Below, piece by piece: positions 11,859-22,617 of a stretch of 64,000 bases of DNA. This stretch comes from Favolaschia claudopus (lineage: Eukaryota > Basidiomycota > Agaricomycetes > Agaricales > Mycenaceae), in NCBI GenBank assembly GCA_037176885.1, contig JAWWNJ010000081.1, forward strand, positions 558,001 to 622,000. Reading direction: 5' to 3'. Made by a program: the position numbers and the translations under genes. Below the pieces are notes generated by a model that saw nothing but the letters and a program-made list of their open reading frames with translations, made no database searches and was not told the origin of the DNA. Position 1 is the stretch's first letter. Every line of letters begins with the position of its first letter.

Positions 11859-13189
11859 TGAAACGCTGACTATAGGGCAACTATGGAAAACACCCAAGAA
11901 ATGAAAGGAATTAAATCCCTAATCAAATCTTAAATATAATCCTAAACCACTATGAGATCGACGTGCGAGGTTCGGGGTTCCAGTCCAGTATAGACTGTGG
12001 CAATCCAACTATTCTAAACACTCAAAATATACTAACTTAAGCTTTCGCGATTGCTGACTTTGTACAGAGAACGTCTATACGAGTCCTATGTTGACACAGG
12101 AAGTGTGGGTTTCAACAAGGGTTTGAGATGTAACTCTTCTCAAGAGGTTTAGGTGTTTAAGTCGCTTGTTAAGCCAATATATTCCACGCGTAAGATGTCC
12201 AATAACTGTTTCACGCGTCCCGTAGGTCAAAAGTTCTTATAATTCCACGCGTAAGTTCCCAAAATTTCCAATATTCCACGCGTACAATTCAAGATATGAT
12301 CCAACAGACAATATATATTGACGAAACAAACCAAAGAAACAAATAAGCTTCTGGAGTTTATCTCGAATGGAGTCCAACTTCTAGTTGTTCACGAAGCCGA
12401 CACTGGCTTGACGCTCACAGCTAGAGGAGGGAATCCACTGGAGTACCAGTACAGGAAACGATGCCTTTTATACCTTTCACTAATAAATAATAAGAGACCG
12501 AACAGTTGACAAACGGGTATAATGTGAGAGAAACTAGGGCCCGCTATGCCCTCGCCCTATCCTTGGTGGCCAGAACAGGGAATAGATCAAAGGTTCATTC
12601 AATCCAAGTCCTTATCCCGATCATTATGTTATGACAGTGGGCCGCAGCGGCCCAATCAATATTGCCCAACTTGGCAGTAATACCCTTGGTATCATTGTCC
12701 CTCTTCGGACCTTGCTCCGTGATCGTAATACGGCGGCAGCCAACTCGGCATGACGTGTAGTTCCTTTGTAGGAATATTCTACTTCCGCAAATCCCTCGCA
12801 ATTGGTTTATAGAATTATTCGTGAAAGCCTCTTGCCTCCAGGAAACACTCCTTCTGGCCTTTCGGCAGGTTCTTATAAGTCCCAAGTTATATCCCACTCA
12901 TTCTGCCTTTGGTCGGAACACAGGGTGACTCCCAATCCTATTCCGGATGGTTAGAGACCTATCGTGATAGGTCTGTTCTGGAATATTATAACTTCCACGC
13001 TATACCAGCGCAGTCGTAGACAGTGCCAGACCTCCCACTTAGTGTATAATCCTTTAACTGGCCGTTCAGGCAAACGCCAGTCCTCATACGAGCGTATTCC
13101 CGTGGTATTTAATGTATTACTCTTTTAATACAATAGCACTTGAACTGAAAATGAATAAATTCAGCCCTGGCCCAATACCGGGTCTATCA
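11859..13189 (-). repeat. 3' LTR of Element 1
   Basis: 1331 bp, bounded by TG...CA in minus orientation and near-identical to 21283-22613. The differences I noted by eye are near 12048, 12204, 12667 and 12916. It carries four ACGCGT sites and a TTTCGCGATTGCT motif. Confidence 0.92.
12186..12283. promoter_or_regulatory. Cluster of four ACGCGT (MCB-like) sites in the LTR
   Basis: ACGCGT occurs at 12186, 12213, 12247 and 12278. Three copies lie in a longer TTCCACGCGTA unit. The same cluster recurs in the other LTR at 21610-21707. ACGCGT is the MluI cell-cycle box bound by MBF in ascomycete yeasts; its use here is an inference. Confidence 0.5.
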
Positions 13190-13224
13190 TCTCCCCTTTT
13201 CATAAATTGAGTGTCCCCACTCAA
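13190..13224 (-). other. Polypurine tract and GGGA hairpin of Element 1
   Basis: In minus orientation AAAAGGGGAGA (13200-13190) directly precedes the 3' LTR, as a plus-strand primer site should. Six bases upstream is a perfect 7-bp stem TTGAGTG/CACTCAA closing a GGGA loop (13207-13224). The same arrangement with a different stem lies before the 3' LTR of Element 2. Confidence 0.8.
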
Positions 13225-13586
13225 CACTTGGTCCCTATTTTGCGCCCTCTTTGCGCTATCAAAAGTGTTTCCCACAGTCATTCGGCTAACTCGGCTATCG
13301 CGACCGGTGTGGTCCCGCGAGATTTGCTTCCGTTGATAGACAGCGGGATCCTCGCTTAGATCCCGAAAACACTTATAAGTGTTCATTATAGCCTATACTG
13401 ACGCCTACAACCGCCAATTGTTGTGTTCTGAGTGTGCGGAGTTTGCGCGAGCAAAGTGGGTCCGTGCGCATCAATAAATCCACGTGATTTATGTTTGTTT
13501 TGCCGCAGCTTTTCTCCCACTTTCTCTGCTCTTCCCACCACAACCACCTATCGCGAATACTCAAACTACAGCTCTAGCTCACTGTC

Positions 13587-16500
13587 ATGGGTACGTGGCT
13601 GGCTTATATTTGTAGTATAGAGTCTCACAGGTCGCCTTGGGCTGTTTTACAGCTCAAGTCACTCAGAACGCTGCCCTCACCATCGAGAACGCATTCAACA
13701 CTTTTCGCGTCAGCCCGCACACCCTATTCCTGGACTCCATGTCGGTGATCCAGTACCAGGCTGCAGCTGCTGAGGGACGTCACATCGTCCCTTACAAGCT
13801 TAAGCCCGAGGACTTCAGCTATCCAGCTGGACTTCGCCCGTTCTTCCCGCTCCACGCCTCGGAACTCGTTCGCGACTACCCGCTCAACGGCGCGGATGTC
13901 CACTGTCTGCAACTCTTCATCCACCCGGTTACTATCTGGCTACTCCCCTACGTCCGCGACGTCTATCGCTCTCACCAGACGAACCCCGACTGGCTAGCCT
14001 GGCTCCTTCAACATTTCGAACCAATTGCTGTGAGCATTCGCGAATGCTCATTTTCAGCGCTTTTTGCTGACTTCAACTTTTCAGCGACTGATCTCCCGTT
14101 ACTACGAGGCTTTTGACATCACAGATGTCTTCGACCAGCTGCTCGTCGCCATCCACAACATTGGGAGAATGTTCGAGAAGGCCTACCCCGGACGATGGAA
14201 GCAGCCTTATCGCATCCTTCCCATGTCCTTTGAGGGTCGGGACATTAGCAGGGTACGTCGTCCCTTATTCGTGACAGATCTCATATTGATAAAACTTCTT
14301 GGTTTTTCAGATTCTGCACCTCTCTTTGCAGTTCACCCTGCCCGGGATCATCGAGTTCGAGGACCACTTCCCTTGCACAGAGCTCGGGCCGACGTTCTAC
14401 GAAGAATCCTGTCTCCGCGATATCAACAACGAATACTTCGACCGTTTCATTCGTTACTGCGCCCTCGTCGCCTACCAAGGGGCTGAGGTTGAGGGCAAGT
14501 TCGACGAAGCTAGTGTCGCCAAAATCAAGCCTCTAATGGACCAAAGCGTCTTCCCTTTGGTGAGTTTCCATCCTCTTTCTGACCTTTCGTGATAGCTAAT
14601 GCTTCTCAATGTTTAGGCCAAATTGGATCAGGTCATCGGCAACATCGACAACCGCTCTTTCATCGACGCCATCCTCAACTCTGCTTGGACAGTCTGGTCC
14701 CTCATCCCTGAGAAGGATCGCAACCCTGGCTGGGAAGCCGCCCTGCCCGAAGCTCGTATCTGGGGCTATTCTCTCCCACAGAGATACCGTCTTCCTAGTG
14801 GCAAGAGGACTCGGCCGCCAAAATTCAGTCTCTGGCGCGACTGCTCGCATCGCGACTACGTTGCCGACGCCTGGTTCAAAGTCAACAACCTCCCTCTCCC
14901 CAGCGGCTCATTAGCGCGACCTCTCACGCCTCCGTCCTCTGAGTCTCGCTCGCCTACTCCCGAGGTCAAGCCTCCAGCGCTCTCTCGCTCGTCCAGCTTT
15001 GGCAGTGCTGGCCCCGCACTCGGTGGCCCCTCGCCCTCTAGCGTTGCCAAGTTCTTCAACTTTGGCGACGGATCCAGCAGCCCGGACCCTATCGCGATTG
15101 ATACTGCGACTGCTCCCACTGTAAGTCCTAAGTTTCTTTACTCAGTACTTTGCGCTGATTGTCCCTTCTTAGGACGTTCCCGCTCCTCAGACTCCCAGGG
15201 CTGGTTCATCCGCCCCCGTAGTCAGACTTCCAACTCCGCGTTCGGGCGCGTCGTCTGGTAGTGCCTTCGCCGCTGGATTTGCAGCTGGCGCAGCTTCGCG
15301 TGGTCCTGACGATGGACCTTCTGTGACTGGTGGCGAGGAGGGTCCAGACATTGGTATGGGCAACGACGACCCTTTCGTGATTGATGCCTCCGCCCCTGCG
15401 GGCACATCTCAGGTACTCTTTACCTATTCTTCCTTTCATTATTGGTCACTCATGCTTTTGTAGGACGATGCGACGCTTCCGACCCCTCAGGCTGGCTCGA
15501 CCGCGGCTATCGCGACAGATGCCCCACCTGCGTCTGGTCTTCGCCGAAGCCCGCGTGGTGCGTCCAAAGTAAGACTCTTGTCTTAACATTCGTTTCCCAA
15601 TTGCTAATGGTCTCTCTTTAGACCAATGATGAGCACGAGGAGGCAACGGCTGGTCCTACTGCCGACGAGTCGGACACCGAGTCCAATTCTCGTTCTTCCA
15701 AGCGCAAACGCGCTGAGGAAGAGTCGTTCAAGCCTGCTGGAGATGATGACCAGGATAGCGGTCTCTCCGACGGCGAATCCGAGGTCTCTCCGCCTCATAA
15801 ACGCTCGAAGAAGGGCAATCGCGATAGCGAGGAACCGTCGCCCTTGAAGGGTAAAAGCAAGAGCAAGGGCAAGAAGAAGGCTGACGAGTCTTCCCCTGGC
15901 CCCGCTGAGGTTCGGACCACTCGTGGTGCTTCGCAGGCTCACAAAGAAGACCCCTACGAGGTGGAAGGCTTTGAGCCGACCACGTTCGATATCCGCGCAG
16001 CGAAGGAAGGTCTTGGGATCCTCCCCAAGAGCTTCCAAGCTTCTCTCCTCAAGGGTACAAGCGTTTTGGTACGTCAATTGCTTTCCCTTTGCCTCATTCT
16101 TAACGATTGAGCATTCATGATAGCGTCTCCTGGGCTGCGGAAATTGTATGATTCGCAACCGCAAGTGCCGTCGCGAGAATGGCCATGCTCGCTGTGATGC
16201 CTGCGTCAAGAGCGGCATGTCTCGGTGCTCGGATATTTTCTCTATCCCCGAGTACCTTCAGGTCGTCAACTTCCTGGAGCCGCTTACGGTCTTCTCTGAC
16301 CAAAGTACGTTTCTCTTCAAATTGTTTTCCAACGCAACTCTAACTTCGTCAATGTAGGCTGGAACTCTGCCTTTAACGAGCTCCGCGACGCTCACTACTC
16401 CCAGATCCTCTGTGATCGGCAAGTGGCTATCGCGAATGCTCGCCTTCTCCGCGCGCGCGCCAACTTGCGTGCGCTTATGAACGGTTCCGAGGTGGCCTTC

Positions 16501-16881
16501 AAAGGCAAGGTCATTCCTGGGATCGATTCTGTTGCGGAGGAGGAGGTAGAGTTTTATACCAAACTCTTCAAGACCGCGCGTAAAGATTCCGAGCGCGAGT
16601 TTTACATGCCTGACGGCACTCGTGCTGACGAGTATTACGATGAATACGACTCGCAATACGAAGGCTCGCAGGGATCGGCGATGGACGAAGAGGAAGGCGA
16701 AGAGGTGCGGGTGATCGCGGTGGAGGATGCTGAGGCTCCCAGAGAGCCTTCTCCTATGCAGGAGGACGCTCCTGTCACTCGCGAGCCAGCCGCTGCAACT
16801 ATCTCCCTCGACGACGCCATTGCTGCAGATGAAGCTGGTCGCGACGAGTTTGTCGAAGGTTCCTCCGGAGGAGGAACTTGA
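13587..16881 (+). CDS. Cargo gene A: 932-aa six-cysteine cluster protein
   Basis: Ten exons fit in phase: 13587-13590, 13653-14029, 14085-14252, 14311-14559, 14617-15120, 15173-15412, 15464-15568, 15622-16068, 16124-16304 and 16358-16881. They give 932 aa without an internal stop. The first ~300 residues are a globular, aromatic-rich domain. A Pro/Ser/Ala-rich linker follows, then clusters of basic residues (SKRKRAEEE, HKRSKKG, KGKSKSKGKKK) that look nuclear. At about residues 702-732 is a cluster CGNC...C...CDAC...C with spacing CX2CX6CX8CX2CX7C, as in fungal Zn2Cys6 binuclear clusters. A helical region and an acidic tail end the protein. It lies antisense in Element 1, nearest the 3' LTR. 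The counterpart in Element 2 is gene I (943 aa, same place). The function is unknown; DNA binding is inferred only from the cluster. Confidence 0.8.
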
Positions 16882-17394
16882 TTTTTGTAAGTCCTTTCTT
16901 ACTTATTCCATATCTTAACTGACTCTTTCAGTTAGATGTTATATTATACACTACCAAGATGGACTTTTCGCTATTGCTCCGAATCGGACGAATGCGCGCG
17001 CGCTCCCAATTGCTTTGAACATTTGTATATCTCGAAATCTCTGTACATATCTCTCGATATTGTCGTACTTTGCTTGATTTCTTTGATATTGTCTTAGCTA
17101 TTGTTTCGGGACCTTACGATACATGGGCCTGATTTTGTATATTGCTATACCGCCCTTAATTGTATCGCTGCTGCCTCAAATGAGGCTTTTTCTCCATTCG
17201 CGAATGCTTAAATCCTAAGTCACCAGTCCTTTCTGATGCCTCATGCGCATTTATCGATTAAGGAAATTTTGTCGCGATTGCCTCGCTGTACGGACACCGT
17301 TCCGTCTTTCCCCAATAGTAAATAATCCAACTCTTTGGACCTATTTAAGCGCAATCATGAAAGTGTTTTCGTTGGCTCCCCAACTTTATTCTCC

Positions 17395-18198
17395 ATGTCG
17401 ACACGTCCCTTCGTTAGCCGTCATGGTCTCCCCGTTGTTCCTGTCCTTAAGGGGACTGCCTCTATGCACGAATTCCCTATCCTCACTCCGGACTCCGCCA
17501 GACGTCTTGGCAAGCACACGAGTGCAAATGAGTTACTCTCATCGGTACGGGTATTTTCTATCACGAAAGCTAGCCACTGCTAATACTCTCGATCTTAGAA
17601 CCCTGCGGTTGATTCCAATACCAATCCCATACTGCAGACTACCTGCGTGCAGTCTGGGACTTTCTATAAGTGGTCTCAACCTTGCACGGATTGCATGGTC
17701 GCTGGTACTGGTGCTACCTGCACTTTTACCCAACGTCTCAAGTTCGTGGAGGTCTTGGAGGCACGACGCGTCTTTGCCCAGGAGGTGATCTTTACCACCA
17801 ACTCCAATCCTGGTGCGTTTGCCTACTTCCTGACCTATCGCGATTGCTTACTTTCTTTCCCAGCCGAGGCTTATCGCGAGTGGGAAGTCCAGTTCTTCGC
17901 TGACTGTCAAGTGGCTTTCCACCTCTTTAACAAGAGCATCGCTCCTTTCGACAAACAGCGCTTTTCCATGCTGTCCCAAGTCGAGGCCATTCACGACTTT
18001 ACTCGTCTTAGCTACTTGCACATGCTCTTTGGCGTCTACGATTATCCTACTGATGTGAAGACACTTGTCATTCAGCGTATGCAGGGTATGCAGGAGGCTT
18101 TCGAGCTATCGGCTGTGGAGGACTGTATGGTCCAGGAGATAGTGCGACTAAGCTTGTACAGTAATTGTAGAGCTGGTAGTCCCTCTAGCTCTCAGTAG
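17395..18198 (+). CDS. Cargo gene B: small cysteine-cluster protein, cluster partly lost
   Basis: Exons 17395-17544, 17599-17812 and 17864-18198 (intron phases 0 and 1) give about 232 aa. Exon 2 holds CTDCMVAGTGATC, the second half of the six-cysteine cluster, and one upstream Cys. The first CX2C is absent, so only four of six ligands remain. The C-terminal AEAYREWEVQFFADCQVAFHLF matches AEAAQRLSFYFEARLVFHLL in gene H of Element 2. Three exons and the same phases are shared with genes H, K and J. The second intron is 51 nt, open when retained, and contains TATCGCGATTGCTTAC. Loss of the first half-cluster may change or abolish zinc binding. Confidence 0.72.
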
Positions 18199-18620
18199 TA
18201 TAAGATCGATTCCTCTCCACTTGTAGAGTCCCTTAGAGTAGTTCATAGCTCTTAGGAATCCATGTGTTTGTCAAGGAACGACCGAATTCTACTTCCTCAG
18301 TCAATCGCGAAAGCCATCTTTGCTTATTCCTATCGCTATCTCATCTTCGGATCGCTTGCGTCAAAAGACCAAGACAGACTGGTGCGGTTCTCTGTTCCAC
18401 TTCCTATTTCGGTAATTTTCCTGTTTCGGTCGTATTACGCTTTGATTCGCGAACACATGCGGCATCCTTATTCCGCTTATCCCGATCACAGTATTTCTTA
18501 TACCGATCAAAGTTTCCCTTTATATTTCTGAACTCCAGAGTCTATAGAAATCCTAAGTCCTTTTAGGATTCAACTCCGGCCGCTCATTCCGCTTATCCCG
18601 CAATCTATCACGATTGCTCC

Positions 18621-18662
18621 TACTCCTCCCCTTTTCATAAATTTTAACTGTCCCCAGTTAAA
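18621..18662 (-). repeat. Internal second copy of the PPT-hairpin module
   Basis: CTCCCCTTTTCATAAATT here is identical to 13191-13208 at the true polypurine tract. It is again followed by a perfect stem, TTTAACTG/CAGTTAAA around TCCC (GGGA in element sense), at 18643-18662. The stem bases differ from those at 13207-13224 but still pair. Confidence 0.75.
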
Positions 18663-18761
18663 CTCTTTATGACGGAGTCCATCCACTCGCCTAGCTATAA
18701 AGAGCTAGCCTTCTACACTCCTTACAGCAGTATCTTTTCTCAGTATCCCTTTCTCAAGAAC

Positions 18762-20271
18762 ATGGCTCGCTCTGGTCTCACTAAAGGTCAACACGACGTG
18801 ATCGTCGGTGTCGCAGACAGTGTTTCTGCGACCAAGTACCCCGACCGTGCTAAGCAGCGCACATTCCTCGACCAACAGACTGTTACTTTGGTGTGTTTTC
18901 ATATTTTAACGCTTTTCGCGAATGCTCATAGCGTTGTCAGGACTCGTTCTCTGGCCTTCTCGGCGAGATTGCGAAGGACAAGACTCTCTATGATGCTTTC
19001 TATAGCGTCAAAAACAGCTACCACCAGACTGCTGTCGGCTCCAACGGCGTCATTGGAGGTCGCTATCCTCTTATTCTCGAGTTGTGTGCTAAGATCAAGG
19101 CCGAGCGCGAGCTTCAACGAGGAAACACCGTAGCTTCTCAGCAAGCACACCGTACCGAACTCGAAGAGGCTCGTGCTCAGGCTGACGATCAAGAGAGCAA
19201 GAATTCGCGAAAGCCCCGCGCTCCTCGCGCTAAGGTAGTTCTCCTTATTCCTGCTTGTCTCGATTGCTCATTTACTCTGCCAGAAGGACAATAAAACTAA
19301 GAAGTCCAAGGCCACTATCGAAGATGGAGATGAATCTCCCTTCGACGACTCTGAGCTTCCTGGTTTTGTGGACGACGCCATGATTGTGGACGACTCCGTG
19401 CGTTTATCATTCATTATTGCTGTCATTAATTCTGACTTTGCAAATTTAGAACGACGCAAGTGCCTCTGGTCACCGGGCGACTCAGTCTCTTGACGAGCGC
19501 AACCCTGCGGTGAGTATTGACCTGTCACGATAGCTTCCTTCTCGCCACTTCCTCTTATTGCTGCCTCAGACTTCGCAGTCTGGGAGTACGCGTCCTTCTT
19601 CGGTACGCCTCTCGTTCCTTCGCATCAAGGGGATTGACCGAAACTCTGCTTCCTATATCAAGGCTATGGCCATTCTTGCCCGTACTGACCCAAGTTCAGC
19701 GTCAGCCATCGTCGTTGAAGACTTCCCCGTCCCACCACCACGGAAACGTGCACGTCCCTCACAGCCACTCGCGCATGAGGACTCAGTCGAGCAGTACGAT
19801 GGTGCGTTTAGCTTTCGCGATTGCTTCTAAGCCAGCTTCTGACTTATTTCCCAGCAACCGACTTATCAGTTAACAACCCAACAGTCCGCCAAACTGTTGC
19901 CGAAGCGCGGGACGCCGTCAAAAGCTCCACAGCCGATTCGATGGGCGCATTACGACTCCAAGAAGCAGAACTTCGCTCGCGAGTCGGCTTCGAGAATGCC
20001 CAACTCCGGTATCACCTTGATCACCGCGAGTACTTGCTCACCGATCTTCGACGCGTCCTCGATGCCCAGCATAAGCGGGAACAGGTACTACCCACCGGTA
20101 ATGCCTAACTACCCTCTTTCGTGAGCAGCTTCCCTTTTTCCCGAAAGGGTGCTAACCCCTTTCTTAACAGAACCGGACGCGAGTTGCAGAACTCCCTCAA
20201 CTGCGGAGGTCCACCTTCCACTCTCTGCCCTTATTGTTCTGTTAATTACCACTCTCCTCGTCATTGCTTTT
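18762..20271 (+). CDS. Cargo gene C: coiled-coil protein with C-terminal CCHC knuckle
   Basis: Exons 18762-18890, 18941-19234, 19284-19397, 19450-19509, 19570-19801, 19855-20097 and 20171-20271 give about 390 aa. I chose ATG 18762 over the in-frame ATG 18669 because exon 1 is then 129 nt, exactly as in gene G of Element 2, with the same phase-0 intron. The N-terminal domain (VADSVSATKY... AKDKTLYDAFYSVKNSYHQ) aligns with G (LVKYSPPESRKNQ... EDKSAVLREAIFTSREYYHS). A Ser/Asp-rich middle, a basic patch (PPRKRARPSQ) and a long helix (RLQEAELRSRVGFENAQLR) follow. The last exon, reached through a donor at 20098, ends in CPYCSVNYHSPRHC, a CX2CX4HX4C zinc knuckle absent from G. Without that splice the frame stops at 20108. 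Confidence 0.72.
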
Positions 20272-20332
20272 AGAGTCTACACTTCCGCTCATTAGCCGTA
20301 TACCCCGACCAACTCTTTTCAGTCGTTACAGC

Positions 20333-21096
20333 CTATCGCGAATGCCAACTAGTATTCTCCTTAGAATATTTCGCTACACTCCTTTCAATGTGACTCTGTG
20401 TTTTTGCCTTTGACTCTTGTGGAACTCCTCTTTTGTTCCGTGCTGAGTCTAAGCCCAGAGCTTCTTCGCTCTCTTCATCATCTGAGTCCGACATGTTCTC
20501 ATTACTATCGGCGCCTTTCACGATTGCTCCAGGCTTTTTCAGATGAACTTCGTTCAACTGCAGACCCGTTCCAACGAACGGATCTTCTTTTGAGTCTTTT
20601 TCAATTGGGCCTTCTAACATCTCTCTCGATAATTCAATCGAGTCGAATTTTTTTTTTGATGGCCAACTCGACTCTTTTGTTTTGGTGCTGCTCGAGCAGT
20701 ACAACTCTAAATTGAGCTGTCCAGCTTTTACAGCTTTTGACCCGCCCTCCTCACATAGAAGAAGGTGCGGTTTTGTGTGTTGATACAACCGAGGGAGAGT
20801 CTAGAGGACTGGTGTGTTCCTTTTCGACTTCCTTTTAGATGGTAGATTGTGCGCTCTTGTTCGACAGAGTATTCGTGATAGCTATTTGCTTTCCCTTTGT
20901 ACGCTGTAACCCGTTCCTTGGCTTTGGCTCGAGATTGTGATCTCCCTGCCTCAGCAGGACTACGCTTTTTCTTCCTAGGAAGAGGATCTAAGTCTGATGG
21001 TGTGGATAACCGACTAGACCGGCGTGGTTTAGGTTTCGCGAATGATGTGGAAGCAAGTTCGCCATCCGCAGATATTTCTGACGAGTCTGGTTGCAC
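20333..21096 (-). CDS. Element 1 sense-strand ORF(s), unrecognised
   Basis: Just inside the primer-binding site, the sense strand has an ATG at 21096. It opens a basic, Ser/Lys-rich frame with likely nuclear signals (KPKPRRSSR, LPRKKKRS) to 20728. A second overlapping frame continues to 20333 (charged, NMSDSDDEESEEALGLDS). An intron or one frameshift could join them, but no splice pair was convincing. This is the gag position, yet no zinc knuckle or capsid similarity is visible. It may be a degenerate gag leader or noncoding. Confidence 0.35.
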
Positions 21097-21261
21097 CGAA
21101 ATGTTGACCTAAGTCAACGGCGCTTTTAACGAATAATTCGTTCTTCTCGGATGTAAGTCCAAGGTATAATCCTGTATAGGAAGGTAGAGATATTTCTATA
21201 CGCAACAAGTCCAAACTTGGCTCGAGATTTCTACTTTGAAGTATAGAAATAGATGGATGAA

Positions 21262-21280
21262 CCCCTCGCGGTGGGCTCCA
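21262..21280 (-). other. Primer-binding site of Element 1
   Basis: On the minus strand TGGAGCCCACCGCGAGGGG begins 2 nt (TC) after the 5' LTR end. It is identical over 19 nt, with the same 2-nt spacer, to the site of Element 2 at 32318-32336. Confidence 0.92.
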
Positions 21281-21282
21281 GA

Positions 21283-22613
21283 TGAAACGCTGACTATAGG
21301 GCAACTATGGAAAACACCCAAGAAATGAAAGGAATTAAATCCCTAATCAAATCTTAAATATAATCCTAAACCACTATGAGATCGACGTGCGAGGTTCGGG
21401 GTTCCAGTCCAGTATAGACTGTGGCAATCCAACTATTCTAAACACTCAAAATATACTAACTTAAGCTTTCGCAATTGCTGACTTTGTACAGAGAACGTCT
21501 ATACGAGTCCTATGTTGACACAGGAAGTGTGGGTTTCAACAAGGGTTTGAGATGTAACTCTTCTCAAGAGGTTTAGGTGTTTAAGTCGCTTGTTAAGCCA
21601 ATATATTCCACGCGTAAGATGTCCGATAACTGTTTCACGCGTCCCGTAGGTCAAAAGTTCTTATAATTCCACGCGTAAGTTCCCAAAATTTCCAATATTC
21701 CACGCGTACAATTCAAGATATGATCCAACAGACAATATATATTGACGAAACAAACCAAAGAAACAAATAAGCTTCTGGAGTTTATCTCGAATGGAGTCCA
21801 ACTTCTAGTTGTTCACGAAGCCGACACTGGCTTGACGCTCACAGCTAGAGGAGGGAATCCACTGGAGTACCAGTACAGGAAACGATGCCTTTTATACCTT
21901 TCACTAATAAATAATAAGAGACCGAACAGTTGACAAACGGGTATAATGTGAGAGAAACTAGGGCCCGCTATGCCCTCGCCCTATCCTTGGTGGCCAGAAC
22001 AGGGAATAGATCAAAGGTTCATTCAATCCAAGTCCTTATCCCGATCATTATGTTATGACAGTGGGCCGCAGCGGCCCAATCAATATGGCCCAACTTGGCA
22101 GTAATACCCTTGGTATCATTGTCCCTCTTCGGACCTTGCTCCGTGATCGTAATACGGCGGCAGCCAACTCGGCATGACGTGTAGTTCCTTTGTAGGAATA
22201 TTCTACTTCCGCAAATCCCTCGCAATTGGTTTATAGAATTATTCGTGAAAGCCTCTTGCCTCCAGGAAACACTCCTTCTGGCCTTTCGGCAGGTTCTTAT
22301 AAGTCCCAAGTTATATCCCACTCATTCTGCCTTTGGTCAGAACACAGGGTGACTCCCAATCCTATTCCGGATGGTTAGAGACCTATCGTGATAGGTCTGT
22401 TCTGGAATATTATAACTTCCACGCTATACCAGCGCAGTCGTAGACAGTGCCAGACCTCCCACTTAGTGTATAATCCTTTAACTGGCCGTTCAGGCAAACG
22501 CCAGTCCTCATACGAGCGTATTCCCGTGGTATTTAATGTATTACTCTTTTAATACAATAGCACTTGAACTGAAAATGAATAAATTCAGCCCTGGCCCAAT
22601 ACCGGGTCTATCA
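21283..22613 (-). repeat. 5' LTR of Element 1
   Basis: 1331 bp, nearly identical to 11859-13189, in the same orientation, and adjacent to the primer-binding site. It carries the ACGCGT cluster at 21610-21707. Confidence 0.92.
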
Positions 22614-22617
22614 CCGT
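22614..22617. repeat. Target-site duplication, right copy (CCGT)
   Basis: CCGT abuts the 5' LTR and matches 11855-11858 beyond the other LTR. Confidence 0.85.

Larger units (their letters stand above)
11859..22613 (-). mobile_element. Element 1: 10.75-kb non-autonomous LTR retrotransposon with antisense cargo genes
   Basis: Two 1331-bp direct repeats (11859-13189 and 21283-22613) differ at about four positions. In element orientation (minus) each starts TGATAGACCC and ends GCGTTTCA. A primer-binding site sits 2 nt inside the right LTR (21262-21280), and a polypurine tract abuts the left LTR (13190-13200). That fixes the element's sense strand as minus. The insertion is in a KDZ transposase and is flanked by CCGT. 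The 8.1-kb interior has no reverse transcriptase, RNase H, protease or integrase on either strand. It has three multi-exon genes on the plus strand, antisense to the element, and one weak minus-strand ORF near the primer site. The near-identical LTRs and open cargo frames indicate a recent insertion, mobilised in trans. Confidence 0.9.

Noticed and set aside
11950..11990. tRNA T-arm-like GGTTCGGGGTTCCAGTCC in the LTR
   Set aside because: No acceptor, D-arm or anticodon-arm pairing can be built around it; also the surrounding sequence is plain LTR.
12318..12897. Two ORFs inside the Element 1 LTR, identical in both copies
   Set aside because: Their recurrence comes from the LTR repeat, and nothing in their composition suggests a protein.
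13190..21282. Idea that Element 1 is really plus-oriented so that its genes would be sense
   Set aside because: The PBS lies inside the right LTR on the minus strand and the PPT inside the left LTR; both signals agree on minus.
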